Assembly: GCA_027604685.1 (NCBI GenBank)
Contig: JADHYX010000263.1
Location: 1-28,752 of the forward strand
Direction: 5' to 3'
DNA length: 28,752 nt
From: Lobulomyces angularis
Taxonomy: Eukaryota > Chytridiomycota > Chytridiomycetes > Lobulomycetales > Lobulomycetaceae
The notes beneath the pieces are model-generated. The model worked only from the letters and a program-made list of their open reading frames with translations. It was not told where the DNA came from and did not search any database. The position numbers and the translations under genes were made by a program. This document shows, one piece after another, positions 1-8,933 of the stretch. Each line of letters begins with the position of its first letter. Positions within the stretch are counted from its first letter, which is position 1.

Positions 1-81
1 ATTTTTAAGTGTTGAATTTTTTTTTTTGTTTTAATTTAATGTAGGATGGACAACAAAAGAAAGCTGTTGCAGCCAAATAAT
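1..81 (+). CDS. 3' end of an unidentified gene (last exon, partial)
   Basis: A T-rich tract ending in AATGTAG (to base 43) looks like an intron acceptor. It is followed by an open stretch reading GATGGACAACAAAAGAAAGC and onwards, giving a short tail DGQQKKAVAAK and a TAA at 79-81. The Lys/Ala-rich end resembles the C-termini of many abundant proteins but is too short to identify. The rest of the gene lies outside the window. The exon itself would run from base 44, and an AATAAA lies about 85 bases after the stop. Strand and exon status are inferred only from the splice-like tract and the clean short frame. Confidence 0.35.
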
Positions 82-734
82 TTATTTCCTTTTCATTGTT
101 GTTTCTATTTTTTCTTTTTTATATACACTTGATTTAAAACTGTACTGTTTTTAATATATTTCAAAAAATAAAGGATATGAAGCATAATTAAAAAAAAATT
201 AATTTTTTTTAATTGTAGAAAATTGTACATCATCAAAAGAAAAAAAAGATTATTGATTACAATTTGAAATGCAATTATTTTACAAAAAGATCACATAAGC
301 AAAAAACATGTTATGCAACATAAATAGTCCACCCACGATGAAGGATTGATTATAAATAAAAAAAAAAAAAAATTCCTAATGAACAATTTTAATTTCTTTT
401 TATATTATTTTAAATATTATTTTATTTAATTTTTTTTAATTAGTTTCTTTTTAGTTAACAAAAAAAAGAAAGGTAAATAAAATATTAGCAAAATAAAAAA
501 TGTCTGATCAGGAAATTCAAAAGGGAAAAATTTTTGTGCCAAGAAAAAGGAAATAAAAGCGGACGTTTTGACACTCTGTCCATTTCCTCCTTTGTTTATT
601 TTTATTTTTTTATACTTATAAATAAATCATCCTTTCGCGAATGCAAAAGGATTTATATAAAAAAGAGGGAAAATAATAAAAAAAAAACAAAAAATAAATA
701 AATAGTAAATAGAGAAAAAAATAAAGCATAAAAT
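82..734. other. intergenic region with one micro-ORF
   Basis: AT-rich spacer between the 3' end at 81 and the small gene at 735. It contains AATAAA near 168 and many A/T runs. The only neat frame is 18 codons at 500-556 (MSDQEIQKGKIFVPRKRK, then TAA), on the same strand as the next gene and 178 bases upstream of its start. It could be an upstream ORF in that gene's leader or chance. I see no RNA gene and no splice site linking it to 735. Confidence 0.4.
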
Positions 735-1097
735 ATGAATAAAAGTATTTATCAAGCAGAATTTTTGGATTCATTAAAAAATGAAGACTTCCTAAAAGCA
801 AAATTTTTATTAAAAAAAATGGAAATTGAAAATAGAGATAAAAGAATGACCGATGAAGAAAATTATTATCATTTCTCTGCCGAAGAAGAAGAGGATCCAG
901 AGGAAGAAGAAGAAAACATTTTTAAAACCTTTGGTAGAAATTTTGCCAAAAAACAGCAAAACAGTAAAACCAACACATTAAACAGCAGTATCAAATCAAA
1001 TTCCTCCCACAAAGAGGACCTAAAGCTAGTTATGTTGGATTTGTTGGATTTGTTAGAGGAACTAGATTTTGATGACTCTATACTTCAAATACATTAA
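735..1097 (+). CDS. small acidic protein of unknown function, 120 aa
   Basis: Single-exon frame of 120 codons from an ATG preceded by A-rich sequence and ended by TAA. The N-terminal third is mixed Lys/Glu and probably helical (FLDSLKNEDFLKAKFLLKKM). Residues about 48-63 are almost pure Asp/Glu. A Ser/Asn/Lys-rich linker follows, and the last 25 residues hold a leucine-rich amphipathic stretch (LVMLDLLDLLEELDFDDS) of the kind that often docks on a partner. No transmembrane segment and no catalytic motif is visible. I do not recognise the family. It is probably real because the frame is biased in composition, fills a gap between genes and has normal spacing on both sides. It converges on the WHI3-like gene. 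Confidence 0.55.
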   Translation: MNKSIYQAEFLDSLKNEDFLKAKFLLKKMEIENRDKRMTDEENYYHFSAEEEEDPEEEEENIFKTFGRNFAKKQQNSKTNTLNSSIKSNSSHKEDLKLVMLDLLDLLEELDFDDSILQIH

Positions 1098-1618
1098 ACT
1101 AATACTAAAGTGTAGGGTAGCAAGAAGAAAGATTTAAAGAAGTTGCTTTTTGTGTAGCTTTTCGGTGGTACTTTCTGTCCCACAATCGTTGAGTAGATAT
1201 TTTTTCTAATTTGAATTAGTTTTATAAATTTTAAATTTTAAGTTTCATTATATAGAAAGAGTTAGTTAAATTGTTATTTGAAAACTTTATTTGTTTCAAC
1301 AATAAAATGTTTCTTTTATTTGTAAAAGCTATTAAAACTTCATGTTAGTTTTCAATTTTGGATTAAAAAAGTAATTTTAATAGTAAAAAAAAAAAATTCT
1401 AATTCAAAATTATTTCTTATTAAATAAAAAAAGCTAAAATAACCCTAAAAAAACAAAAAAAAAATATTATGGATCCACACAAGGTACAACAGATATTAAT
1501 TTAATAACTTGATAAAAATATGAGTAGATAAAAAAAAAACTTAAAAAGAAAATAAAATAAAAAATATTGCAAAATATCCAGTCATTTCCAAAAGAGATCA
1601 ACTTTTGAAAGTTTAAAA
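1098..1618. other. convergent intergenic spacer
   Basis: About 520 bases between two converging stop codons. It holds AATAAA at about 1301 on the + strand, a plausible poly(A) signal for the 735-1097 gene, and A-rich runs that would serve the minus-strand gene. No frame or RNA gene is visible. Confidence 0.5.
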
Positions 1619-4069
1619 TTAAAAAAAAGTAGGTTGAGATGTTCCTCTTTGAGAATTTAATCTTACACCCAATGGATTTTTTGAAAAACTTAACCTAATC
1701 CCACCTCCTACTACATGTGTAGATAAGGGTCTGCCAAATAAATCTTTAATCGCTTGTGTTGCACATAAAACGTCTTCAAACTATTAAAAACTAAAATTAA
1801 TTTTTTTTTTTTAAAGTTTTTTTTAAGGATGAATTGTAAAAGCTCTTTCTCTCAGATTCCGTCGTAGTCTTAAATACTTAGATGTCAACATTAAATTATA
1901 TGAAAAATACGTATCATCAGCGAAAATGTAATAAATAAAAACAGTACCAATCTCACACCATTTAATTACATACCTCAACAAAACACATTGGTCCATTAGG
2001 TCTCATTCTATAGCAAAGCCTTTTGTAACCTTTACAAGTACCAAAAAGTATTTCAAGCTCCTCAGGATTAGTTAAATTAGGTATATTTCCTACGTAGAGA
2101 GTGTTGCAAGGAGGATTTTGATCTCTTTGCATGGTGGAGAGCAGTGTTGGTGGAATGATAGGAGGAACTTGCTGTTGTGAGGGTAAATTAGAAACTTGCT
2201 GAAAATGTTGCAAAAACTGTTGTTGTTGCTGTTGCTGAACTTGTTGTTGAGAAATTTGCCCATAAACAGAGTCATTAGGAAATCTACCAAAGAACGTATT
2301 ATGAACAGGCGTGACAGGAGGGGAAATTAAACCATTTGTAACAGGTGTGAGACTACGAGAGCGATCCGAAGAAGCACTTCCGGTGTTAAAAGAATTTTGA
2401 AAATTGTTAGATTCTCCTTGCTGTTGATGAAATTGATCATTACTTTTTAATATTAATTTGTCATTCATCAAGTCATTCACTGTGCCAACACCTATATTTG
2501 TCAAATAGCTATTGTTAACACTAACATCATTCAAAGAATTGTTTGCAGAAAATTCAGTGGAATTAAAAAACTTAGACTCAATAGTATTTTTTCCATTGTT
2601 GAATATTCCTCCACTGGTAGTGGTTATGTGATCCTGTTGTAGTTGAATATGGCTAATATTACCAGCACTGGAACTTGCGTTTTTTTTCGTAATATTATTG
2701 TTAAAAACGGTGGTTTTTGTATTATTACTGTAAATATCCCAAAAGTGTGAGGATTTCTGACCTGCACTATTTAAAGTGGCGTTTAAATTCATACCATCCA
2801 AAACCGTGGATATACTTTTAACATTGTTCTCTGGCCCTTTATAATTGTTTTCAAATCTCGGAATAAAATTATCTAAATTATGAAATCTTGAGGCGTTTAT
2901 GTAATTTGATGAACCTCCATTGCTTCCTAAATTAGAATCAAAGGATTTTTCCTTCTGCAACAAGGATCTACCTTTGGTAAAAGTGTTAGAATCGCCAGCC
3001 AAACTATCTCCAGTTAGCACTGAGGAGTTTGAAGAATTGGTTAAATTAGAACTCAATGTGTCTAATGAATCAACAGAGCTGTCTAATTTGTCCAACCCAT
3101 TCAATAAATCTTTTGGAAGTTGAAAATATCCATCTGAGTTAAAATTTTCATCATGAATAAAGGAATCATTACTCTTACTAAAATCTTTATTCACAATAAA
3201 TGAATTATCTGGAGAAAATCTCTGTCCTGGTAGTTCACTTGTTGGGGATTCTCTAGTAGCAACATTTTCCAGAAAATTAGAATTCTAATTGAAAAAAAAA
3301 AAAAAAATTAATGATTGATTCAAGACCATAAATTTTACTTGAGTAAAAGTTGAGGGACTAGTAAACTGATTACAAACTGGAGTTTGGGTAGGATTTAAGG
3401 AAGTAGAACTACTGGAAATGCTAGATTGGCGGGCTTTGCTAATGCTGGCAGAGGAATAAGAACTAACATTGTTTACTGAGGGAGGAGGGGTCTGTACATT
3501 AGAAACAGGTGCAGTACTGGAAGCCATGGTGACAGTGGTTGTAGAAGTAACAGATTCCGCAAATGTAGCAGATTTCTTTAATACCAACAAATTTTTTTTG
3601 GCTATTTCTGCTTTCATAAAGAATCCACGATCCTGATCAATTTTTTTCCCACATAAAACATCTCTAGCATTCAGAGCATCAGATCGTGAACGAAATTTAG
3701 CAAATCCGATCTAGCAAAAAAATTGATTATTATTACTATGCTGCATTTTAATTATATCAATAAATGATAACGTGTTATTTAAAGTTAATTCAATACATAA
3801 CAGTGATAATCTAAAAAGGTATTCATACAATTTGTTTTTTACTTTCATCAAAATCATAGTTTTGAGGATATTTTAAAGTGGAAGCTTCAAATCCTTGACA
3901 AAAAGTAAACATATTCTGAAATTCACGCTCCTGCATGTCCTCAGGAAAACCAATTACAAAAATGGTGGTTATTTCTTCCTAACAAAAAAAAATTAATAAC
4001 TCATAATCAAGAAACTTTGTTAAAATTGTCAGCGATTTAACTTACTTGTGTTGGGGAGAGCGATGGCAT
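1619..4069 (-). CDS. Whi3/Scw1-type RNA-binding protein with two RRM domains
   Basis: Five exons (4069-4046, 3978-3829, 3710-3339, 3284-1974, 1780-1619) join in frame to 672 aa. RRM1 (about residues 9-100) starts with [16 protein letters not shown] and continues with [19 protein letters not shown], the pattern typical of fungal Scw1/Whi3 relatives. A long Ser/Asn-rich disordered middle contains a glutamine tract near 525-557. RRM2 begins near 575 with [11 protein letters not shown]. It includes the RNP motif GYKRLCYR and GPMCFVE, is split by the last intron, and closes with [16 protein letters not shown], the family's signature. In yeasts Whi3 binds mRNAs, affects G1 cyclin expression and phase-separates through its polyQ region. 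Scw1 affects cell wall integrity and septation. The prion-like middle plus RRMs suggests a similar cytoplasmic mRNA regulator. Introns are 54-193 nt with GTAAGT, GTATGA, GTAAAA and GTATGT donors. Confidence 0.93.
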
Positions 4070-4770
4070 TATTTGATACAGAAATGATAAAAAAAAAAAA
4101 ATTGAAGATGAAAAATGTCAAAATGTTTCTTAATATATGATGAAAATGAAAATGAAAAAAATGAAAGAAATATTGTTTGATAAAAAAAAAAACACCAGGG
4201 ATTTGAAATGAGCGATCAAAACCTTAATTTTTTTTTTTTTTTTCATTTAGGTTTTTTTTTTTTTCATAGCGCTGCGCCAGTGGCTTGGTAAAAACCCCAG
4301 TGAATGACAACAACATGGTAGTTTTGGTAAGCTCTTTTACACATATAAATGTGTCTAAAAAACCAATTGAATTGGTAGCGACTTAGTTTATTGTGATTTA
4401 ACTTCATCCCAGTTAAATTTACCATTAATCCAATAGTGTCATGTAAAAATTTTTTTTTAATTTTTTTTCCGAATTCATTTTACTGGTCCAATCTCTAGTG
4501 GAAATTCTTTTTATAAATTACAACACCTAGGATGATTTAACATATAGCAATCTCTTTTAAAGCAACTAATACTGATGATAAGCCTATGTATCATCATTGT
4601 ATAGCAAATTACTTGGATGAAGAAAAGAAATACAGAAATCCAAAAAAAGAGACAATACCATAAAAAATTCTTTTAAATAAGGATATATTTCAATATAAGT
4701 AAAAATCAAAAATAAAAGGGAACAGTTACACTATTTCAAGTTCCATTTCAATCAAAATTACATCTCACTT
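4070..4770. other. intergenic region with a cluster of perfect hairpins
   Basis: Spacer between the start of the WHI3-like gene and the stop of the SFT2-like gene, both minus strand, so it should hold the WHI3 promoter. Poly-T tracts lie at 4220-4263. Beyond them is a stretch of more balanced composition (about 4265-4600) with three perfect inverted repeats: ACACAT/ATGTGT with a 4-nt loop near 4340-4355, ACCAATT/AATTGGT with a 1-nt centre near 4361-4375, and TGATGATA/TATCATCA with an 8-nt loop at 4573-4596. This could be a structured RNA gene, but I cannot match it to tRNA, snRNA, SRP RNA or RNase P. Confidence 0.35.
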
Positions 4771-5757
4771 TTAAAATGGCAATCCCACACTTCTTGCACC
4801 TGGACATCATAGTGAATTCAAAAAAAAAATAAAAACATACCGAATCGGCTCATAAAACCCAGCCCTGCAGTACCTCCAGGAAGGTAACTACCAAAATACC
4901 AAAATAACGAAAATATTTGAATAACAGAACTAACTAAAGGGTAAAGCTTTAAGTTCAGCTAAAAAAAACTTTGAAAAAAACCTAAAGTTGGTATATAAGA
5001 ACGTGACCCAAGCCCAAAATATAAAGTTAAAATTAAGCTTCCAAAATAAATTATGGTATAAGGTAATCTGGCGAGGCTAGTAACAAAAGTATGTTAGTAC
5101 GAGAATATTCGTAGAAAAAAAAAAGTAATTCAGTGATTAATTCCATTTATGTTCAATTTATTTTCAACTACTGTAACATTGTCTTTATGTTCAGAAAAGT
5201 AGAAACGCACCTAAATGAAGTATTTTTTTTAAATTACCTAAAAGCATTTGTGAAAAACGGTTTATAGCCTTTTAAAGTGGCAAATCCTTTTTTAAAAAAG
5301 TTATAAAATTTGAATTTTTCTTTCTTTTTACCAGCTAAACTTAAAATAGAGCCAAAAGTAAAAGAAACAGCAAAACTGCTTGGATTTATAGCAATCGTAA
5401 TTAATTTCATAAAAGATGACACAAAGCAAACGAACGCTAACAACATCAAAACTATAAAAGCTGTGTATCTCTTGAAAATGAAGTATAAAATGTAAGGAAT
5501 GTAAAAAAATTTTTCGAACATACTTGAAATCTAGATAACTCAATCCAATCTTTTTCTGCTCTGTTACCTAATCCCAGAGCATCACCGGCTCTCGTAGAAA
5601 AAGACCCTAAGAGAGATTCCTGTTGTTCTTCCTGTTGTGTATTTAAGTTAGTGGTTTTCTTTGATACAAAAAAGGTTTTCAAGCTAAAAGAAGAATGTTC
5701 TGAAATATTATCAGGCACACCTTGGAATTTATTTAATTTGTTTTGAAATGAATCCAT
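4771..5757 (-). CDS. Sft2-like Golgi vesicle transport membrane protein
   Basis: Sft2/Got1-family tetraspanning protein, known in yeast to act in endosome-to-Golgi and intra-Golgi traffic with SNAREs. Exons: 5757-5524, 5470-5238, 5076-4841, 4799-4771. The N-terminal 78 residues are a soluble Gln/Ser-rich tail. The first two membrane segments are AFIVLMLLAFVCFVSSFMKL and FAVSFTFGSILSLAG. The third is YTIIYFGSLILTLYFGLG. The fourth carries the hallmark WYFGSYLPGG followed by GLGFMSRF, and the protein ends GARSVGLPF. The 5237-5077 intron has a textbook TACTAAC branch site. Oddity: within exon 3 a 48-base stretch (5006-4959) with an in-frame TAG separates GLG from LNLKLYP. Family spacing says it should be absent, yet the nearest GT-AG intron (5007-4959) is 49 nt and would break the frame. 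Either one base is wrong in the assembly or the gene is damaged. Confidence 0.85.
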
Positions 5758-5804
5758 GTTTTATGTTGTTTGATGAAATTGACAAATACTAATTGTAGTA
5801 CAAA

Positions 5805-6416
5805 ATGAGCAAAAAATTTTTGAAAAATTTGGTTTTATATAGCACATTAATAATATATAATATCAATTTGCAGAACAATAAAAATATTACAGTACTATAC
5901 AAATTAGTAATAGTAATAACATCAATAATGATAGAATCTGTTAATATAATACCCGCAGATATCTTATTACATGATGAAGACTTTCCTAGAGAATATATAA
6001 ATATGGCTCACCCTAATGATTATAAACCAGTAAATAATTTTGAGAGTAGCTTTATCATTAATGATCGCTATGGTAAGCATAAAAGATTAATAGCCAGAAT
6101 TGCATGGAAAACGCAGAATGGAAATTTTATACCTATGAGCTTTGTTTGTGATACTGGAGTGCCCTCCTCTTTCTATCTCTCATCTAAGGCCATAGAAATA
6201 TTAGAAGAATATTATCTTCTCAAATTAGATGATAAAGGAGTTGCACATGTTACTGTTCATAAGGATAATTCTGGACAAACATTTAATACCACAATGGAAG
6301 AAACACCTAAAGTACATAAGAATGCTAATATCGTTGGATTAAAAGTCTTGCTAAAGATAGGATTACATATTAGCAATGATACATTCTCACTCAATCCAGA
6401 TTTTAGATATCTATGA
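5805..6416 (+). CDS. retropepsin-like aspartic protease domain protein, free-standing
   Basis: Frame of 203 codons ending TGA. An internal ATG at 5928 (residue 42) is an equally good start and would drop a hydrophobic lead. The core matches a single-domain retropepsin fold: beta-rich lead (RLIARIAWKT), active-site motif SFVCDTGVPSSFYLS with DTG at residues 116-118, a flap-like stretch around 143-165, and the second hydrophobic-Gly motif NIVGLKVLLKIGL at 175-187, which in this fold packs against the active site. Active enzymes of this class are homodimers. No gag, reverse transcriptase, RNase H or integrase lies next to it, so it is not part of an intact retroelement. The substrate is unknown. 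It could be a remnant, a domesticated protease, or a gene of some other element. Unlike the intron-rich host genes it is uninterrupted and ends in TGA rather than TAA. Confidence 0.6.
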   Translation: MSKKFLKNLVLYSTLIIYNINLQNNKNITVLYKLVIVITSIMIESVNIIPADILLHDEDFPREYINMAHPNDYKPVNNFESSFIINDRYGKHKRLIARIAWKTQNGNFIPMSFVCDTGVPSSFYLSSKAIEILEEYYLLKLDDKGVAHVTVHKDNSGQTFNTTMEETPKVHKNANIVGLKVLLKIGLHISNDTFSLNPDFRYL

Positions 6417-6678
6417 TAGATCAAGGGTATATTAAAAAAAATTAATAATAAACTCAAATTATCGAAATAGAATAGAATACTAGATTATAATATACTATAA
6501 ATATAGAGATGAAGGTCAGATATCCTAACAATAAAATATAAGCATTTTATATCATTGTACTAAATAATATATTAAAGCATATACATAAGTTTATATAGAT
6601 TATGTTATTAAAGCAGACTGTACACACTAATAATATAAAAATATCAATAAAGAAAGATTGCTTGTACCCAGGAAACAT

Positions 6679-6894
6679 ATGATATGGTATGCGACTTTTC
6701 TATTATTTATAGGATCGGCACTCTCATCATTAATATTTATTGTATCATACCAAACAAATTCCATTCATAAATATTATATAGCAGCTGTCTGTATAGGAAT
6801 ACAAATAGTTTTTGGACTAATACATTGCTGTATGGGTATCCTATTTGATAGATTAATAAGAGCGAAATCTTACCAACATACACCAGAGACATAA
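6679..6894 (+). CDS. small two-transmembrane protein, 71 aa, unknown
   Basis: Taking the first ATG at 6679 gives 71 codons ending TAA (the open frame itself reaches back to 6658). Two strong hydrophobic segments are visible: YATFLLFIGSALSSLIFIVS at the N-terminus and YYIAAVCIGIQIVFGLIHCC further on, with a short polar loop between and a basic tail (FDRLIRAKSYQ). The first segment is not an obvious cleavable signal peptide. It lies 262 bases after the protease ORF on the same strand and shares the island's composition. An acceptor-like tract (TTGTACCCAG) just before the ATG leaves open that it is a downstream exon. I do not recognise the family. Confidence 0.4.
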   Translation: MIWYATFLLFIGSALSSLIFIVSYQTNSIHKYYIAAVCIGIQIVFGLIHCCMGILFDRLIRAKSYQHTPET

Positions 6895-7900
6895 TAATAT
6901 TAATATTACAGATTACTAAATACATCCTTAAACACATATTCATATTAAGATAAAGAATGGTGATAACAATTACATAAATTGGTACATTAAAACTTTAAAA
7001 TATAACATAAGCAACCAAGATTATCACTCATGTCACCCGCTAAAAAGTTACATCATAAAATAGAGAGGCCACAAAGGAATATGGAATAACATTTACCCCA
7101 AGGACACTTTATTATCTATAGTACCGAATATTTTCAGCATATAGTAGATACAAATAACTGCAGATCATATGGACGACACTTTAATCCTGACGGTAGTGAG
7201 ATTCTATAATCTTATTTAAAACCTATCTACATCACAATTAAAACCAAACACATCCCACTACGGAAACCACAATCCAGGGCAAACTGCCTCTCAATAATAA
7301 CTGCTTGTGCATGTATTTCGATGTAGCCAAAAACTCCTGTGGTGGGATCTCCAATAACCATGTCATCTACATATCATAATCATCATAGACTAGATTCATA
7401 AGCATAATATTACATATATATTATATATCATTACAGCGGCAACCATAACCCATTGAACTTAATGCAATTACTTCCATATGACTATACCTATTATTAATAG
7501 AAGATTTATAATCCTTCGACAAAGACATCTAGCATTAGACAACCAGATGTTTAATTCAGATCTTCGAGGACAATTCATAATTGATTTATGAGCACCTGAC
7601 CCAAGACCTGACACATTTAACTGTTCTACTGCCAATGACACTACAGAGGATTATAGTCTACTATTATATCATGAAACATCAAGTCATATATCCATCATCC
7701 AATGATAATTGCCATTCGCATTAGCCCAAAAGCCATAATACATAATATTCAAATTGTTAATGTTTTATTCATAATCCCATCCAACCAGCTACCAATCAAT
7801 CATCATTAGTGTCCCATGTCAATACTCCCACCACACCCACTATCATCATATGCTATGTGTTAGATTGTATAGTTCATTGTATGTGCGTTCCTGAGAAAAT
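6895..7900. other. ORF-poor part of the island, possible decayed coding sequence
   Basis: About 1 kb with the island's composition but no frame above 60 codons. The best open stretches are the minus-strand 7373-7227, reading YVDDMVIGDPTTGVFGYIEI and onwards for 48 codons, and the plus-strand 7588-7701, containing PDPRPDTFNCSTANDTTEDY. Both have protein-like composition and both are cut by stops. On the minus strand a GTAATG donor and a GATATGTAG acceptor could join MEVIALSSMGYGCR to DMVIGDPTTG. I cannot assign a family and treat this as probable degenerate sequence. Confidence 0.3.
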
Positions 7901-8933
7901 TTTTTATCAGCGGTGTTATTTTTTTACTTACCGAAAAATTCAAACATATTGTAGAAAACATAGCTGTTAAAATAATAACAATGTTTTTTCAGTTTATTAA
8001 CTAACGTTATTTACAAAGAGATAAAATAATTTTTATTTTTTTCATGTAGAAGAAAAAATTCTTTCCACTTAAATTAAAAAATAACGGAATATTATCATAC
8101 TAAGAAAATTATTGTAAAGGAAGCTGTTCATTGTTAAAATGTCGAATAATCAATTAGACTTTGGATTGGAGAACGAAAAATAAAAATTGAAGAAGAATGA
8201 AACAATATTGGATATTCAACTTTGCCCCGATTTAAAAAAGACAAATTGAGTATGAAGTAAAGTATTGGGAATTCAAGTACAGCCAGAGAAATAATGAAAA
8301 GTATATTCAGAGTATTTATACCTTTTTGAATTTTTACAACTAATTGAACAAACAAAAGCTCATTGGTAAATGTTAATTTTTTAAAAGAAGAATTCAGTAA
8401 CTGCACTGAAAGGCATTCAATGCATAATGATATATTTTTTTTATTTCTTGGTAATAATACAAAAAATACTACTGATACTGAATTCTGTTGACAACTTGGA
8501 CCGTTATAATTTTTGTTTTCTCAGACGTAGAATGAACTAGTACAGCACTAACAAAAATTCTGCTGGATGAGCTGTGATGTAAACCTCCTTCTTCAAGTAT
8601 TATCTATGAAAATGGTATCAGTAAAGGGCAGGAAAATACTTAGTGATCTGCTTATTTCTTAAATAAGAAAATAGTAAAAAAATTAATGTTTAGATTAAGT
8701 ACATAAATTGAAAGTTACATAATTTTTAGAAAAGTGTCAGAAGCTAAATATTACAAAAAAATAAAAATGACTCATGTTACTAAAATATAATTGTAATTTT
8801 TTTTTGAAATCCTTCTAGAAGTTTACAAAGCTACTACGATACCTTTCAATCTCTCTGTAGATTTTTTCTGGAAAAATACTTTGGTTTGATATAAAAAGAT
8901 TGGAAAAATAATTGAAAATTTAAATTTTTAGCA
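7901..8933. other. intergenic region upstream of the Cache receptor gene
   Basis: Host-like AT-rich sequence between the island and the receptor gene. A minus-strand frame at 8406-8134 is hydrophobic but has no recognisable features. A plus-strand ATG at 8139 opens a frame of only 14 codons. I see no supported gene, RNA or repeat. The receptor promoter should lie in the right-hand part. Confidence 0.35.

Larger units (their letters stand above)
5758..7890. mobile_element. homopolymer-poor island, possible inserted element (boundaries uncertain)
   Basis: From about 5780 to 7890 the sequence changes character. A/T runs of nine or more, frequent elsewhere, are absent (the longest is eight A near 6434). 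The text becomes rich in short ATA/TAT/CAT words. The island carries a retropepsin-like ORF and a small membrane-protein ORF with no clear introns, then about 1 kb without long frames. Its left edge abuts the SFT2-like start codon, 47 bases away. I found no convincing terminal repeats or target duplication, so calling it a mobile or transferred segment is an inference from composition and content. Confidence 0.35.

Noticed and set aside
2920..3123. 67-codon plus-strand frame, and similar ones at 5310-5495, 14229-14011, 15852-15646 and 23175-23537
   Set aside because: Antisense shadows of well-supported exons.
4265..4320. U4 snRNA-like or tRNA-like start (GCGC..CAGTGGC)
   Set aside because: Only a short word matches. 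The U6-pairing region of U4 and the tRNA B box are missing.
4959..4961. In-frame TAG in SFT2 as evidence of a reassigned codon
   Set aside because: If TAG were sense it should appear in long exons, but the 2.7-kb PPR exon and the 1.3-kb WHI3 exon contain none in frame.
5780..7890. Terminal inverted repeats or LTRs bounding the island
   Set aside because: Only weak similarity between the ends (for example TACAAAATGA and TACAATGAAC on opposite strands), which is not convincing in AT-rich DNA.
8134..8406. 90-codon minus-strand hydrophobic frame
   Set aside because: No motif, no splice context and composition expected of AT-rich spacer. Not strong enough to annotate.
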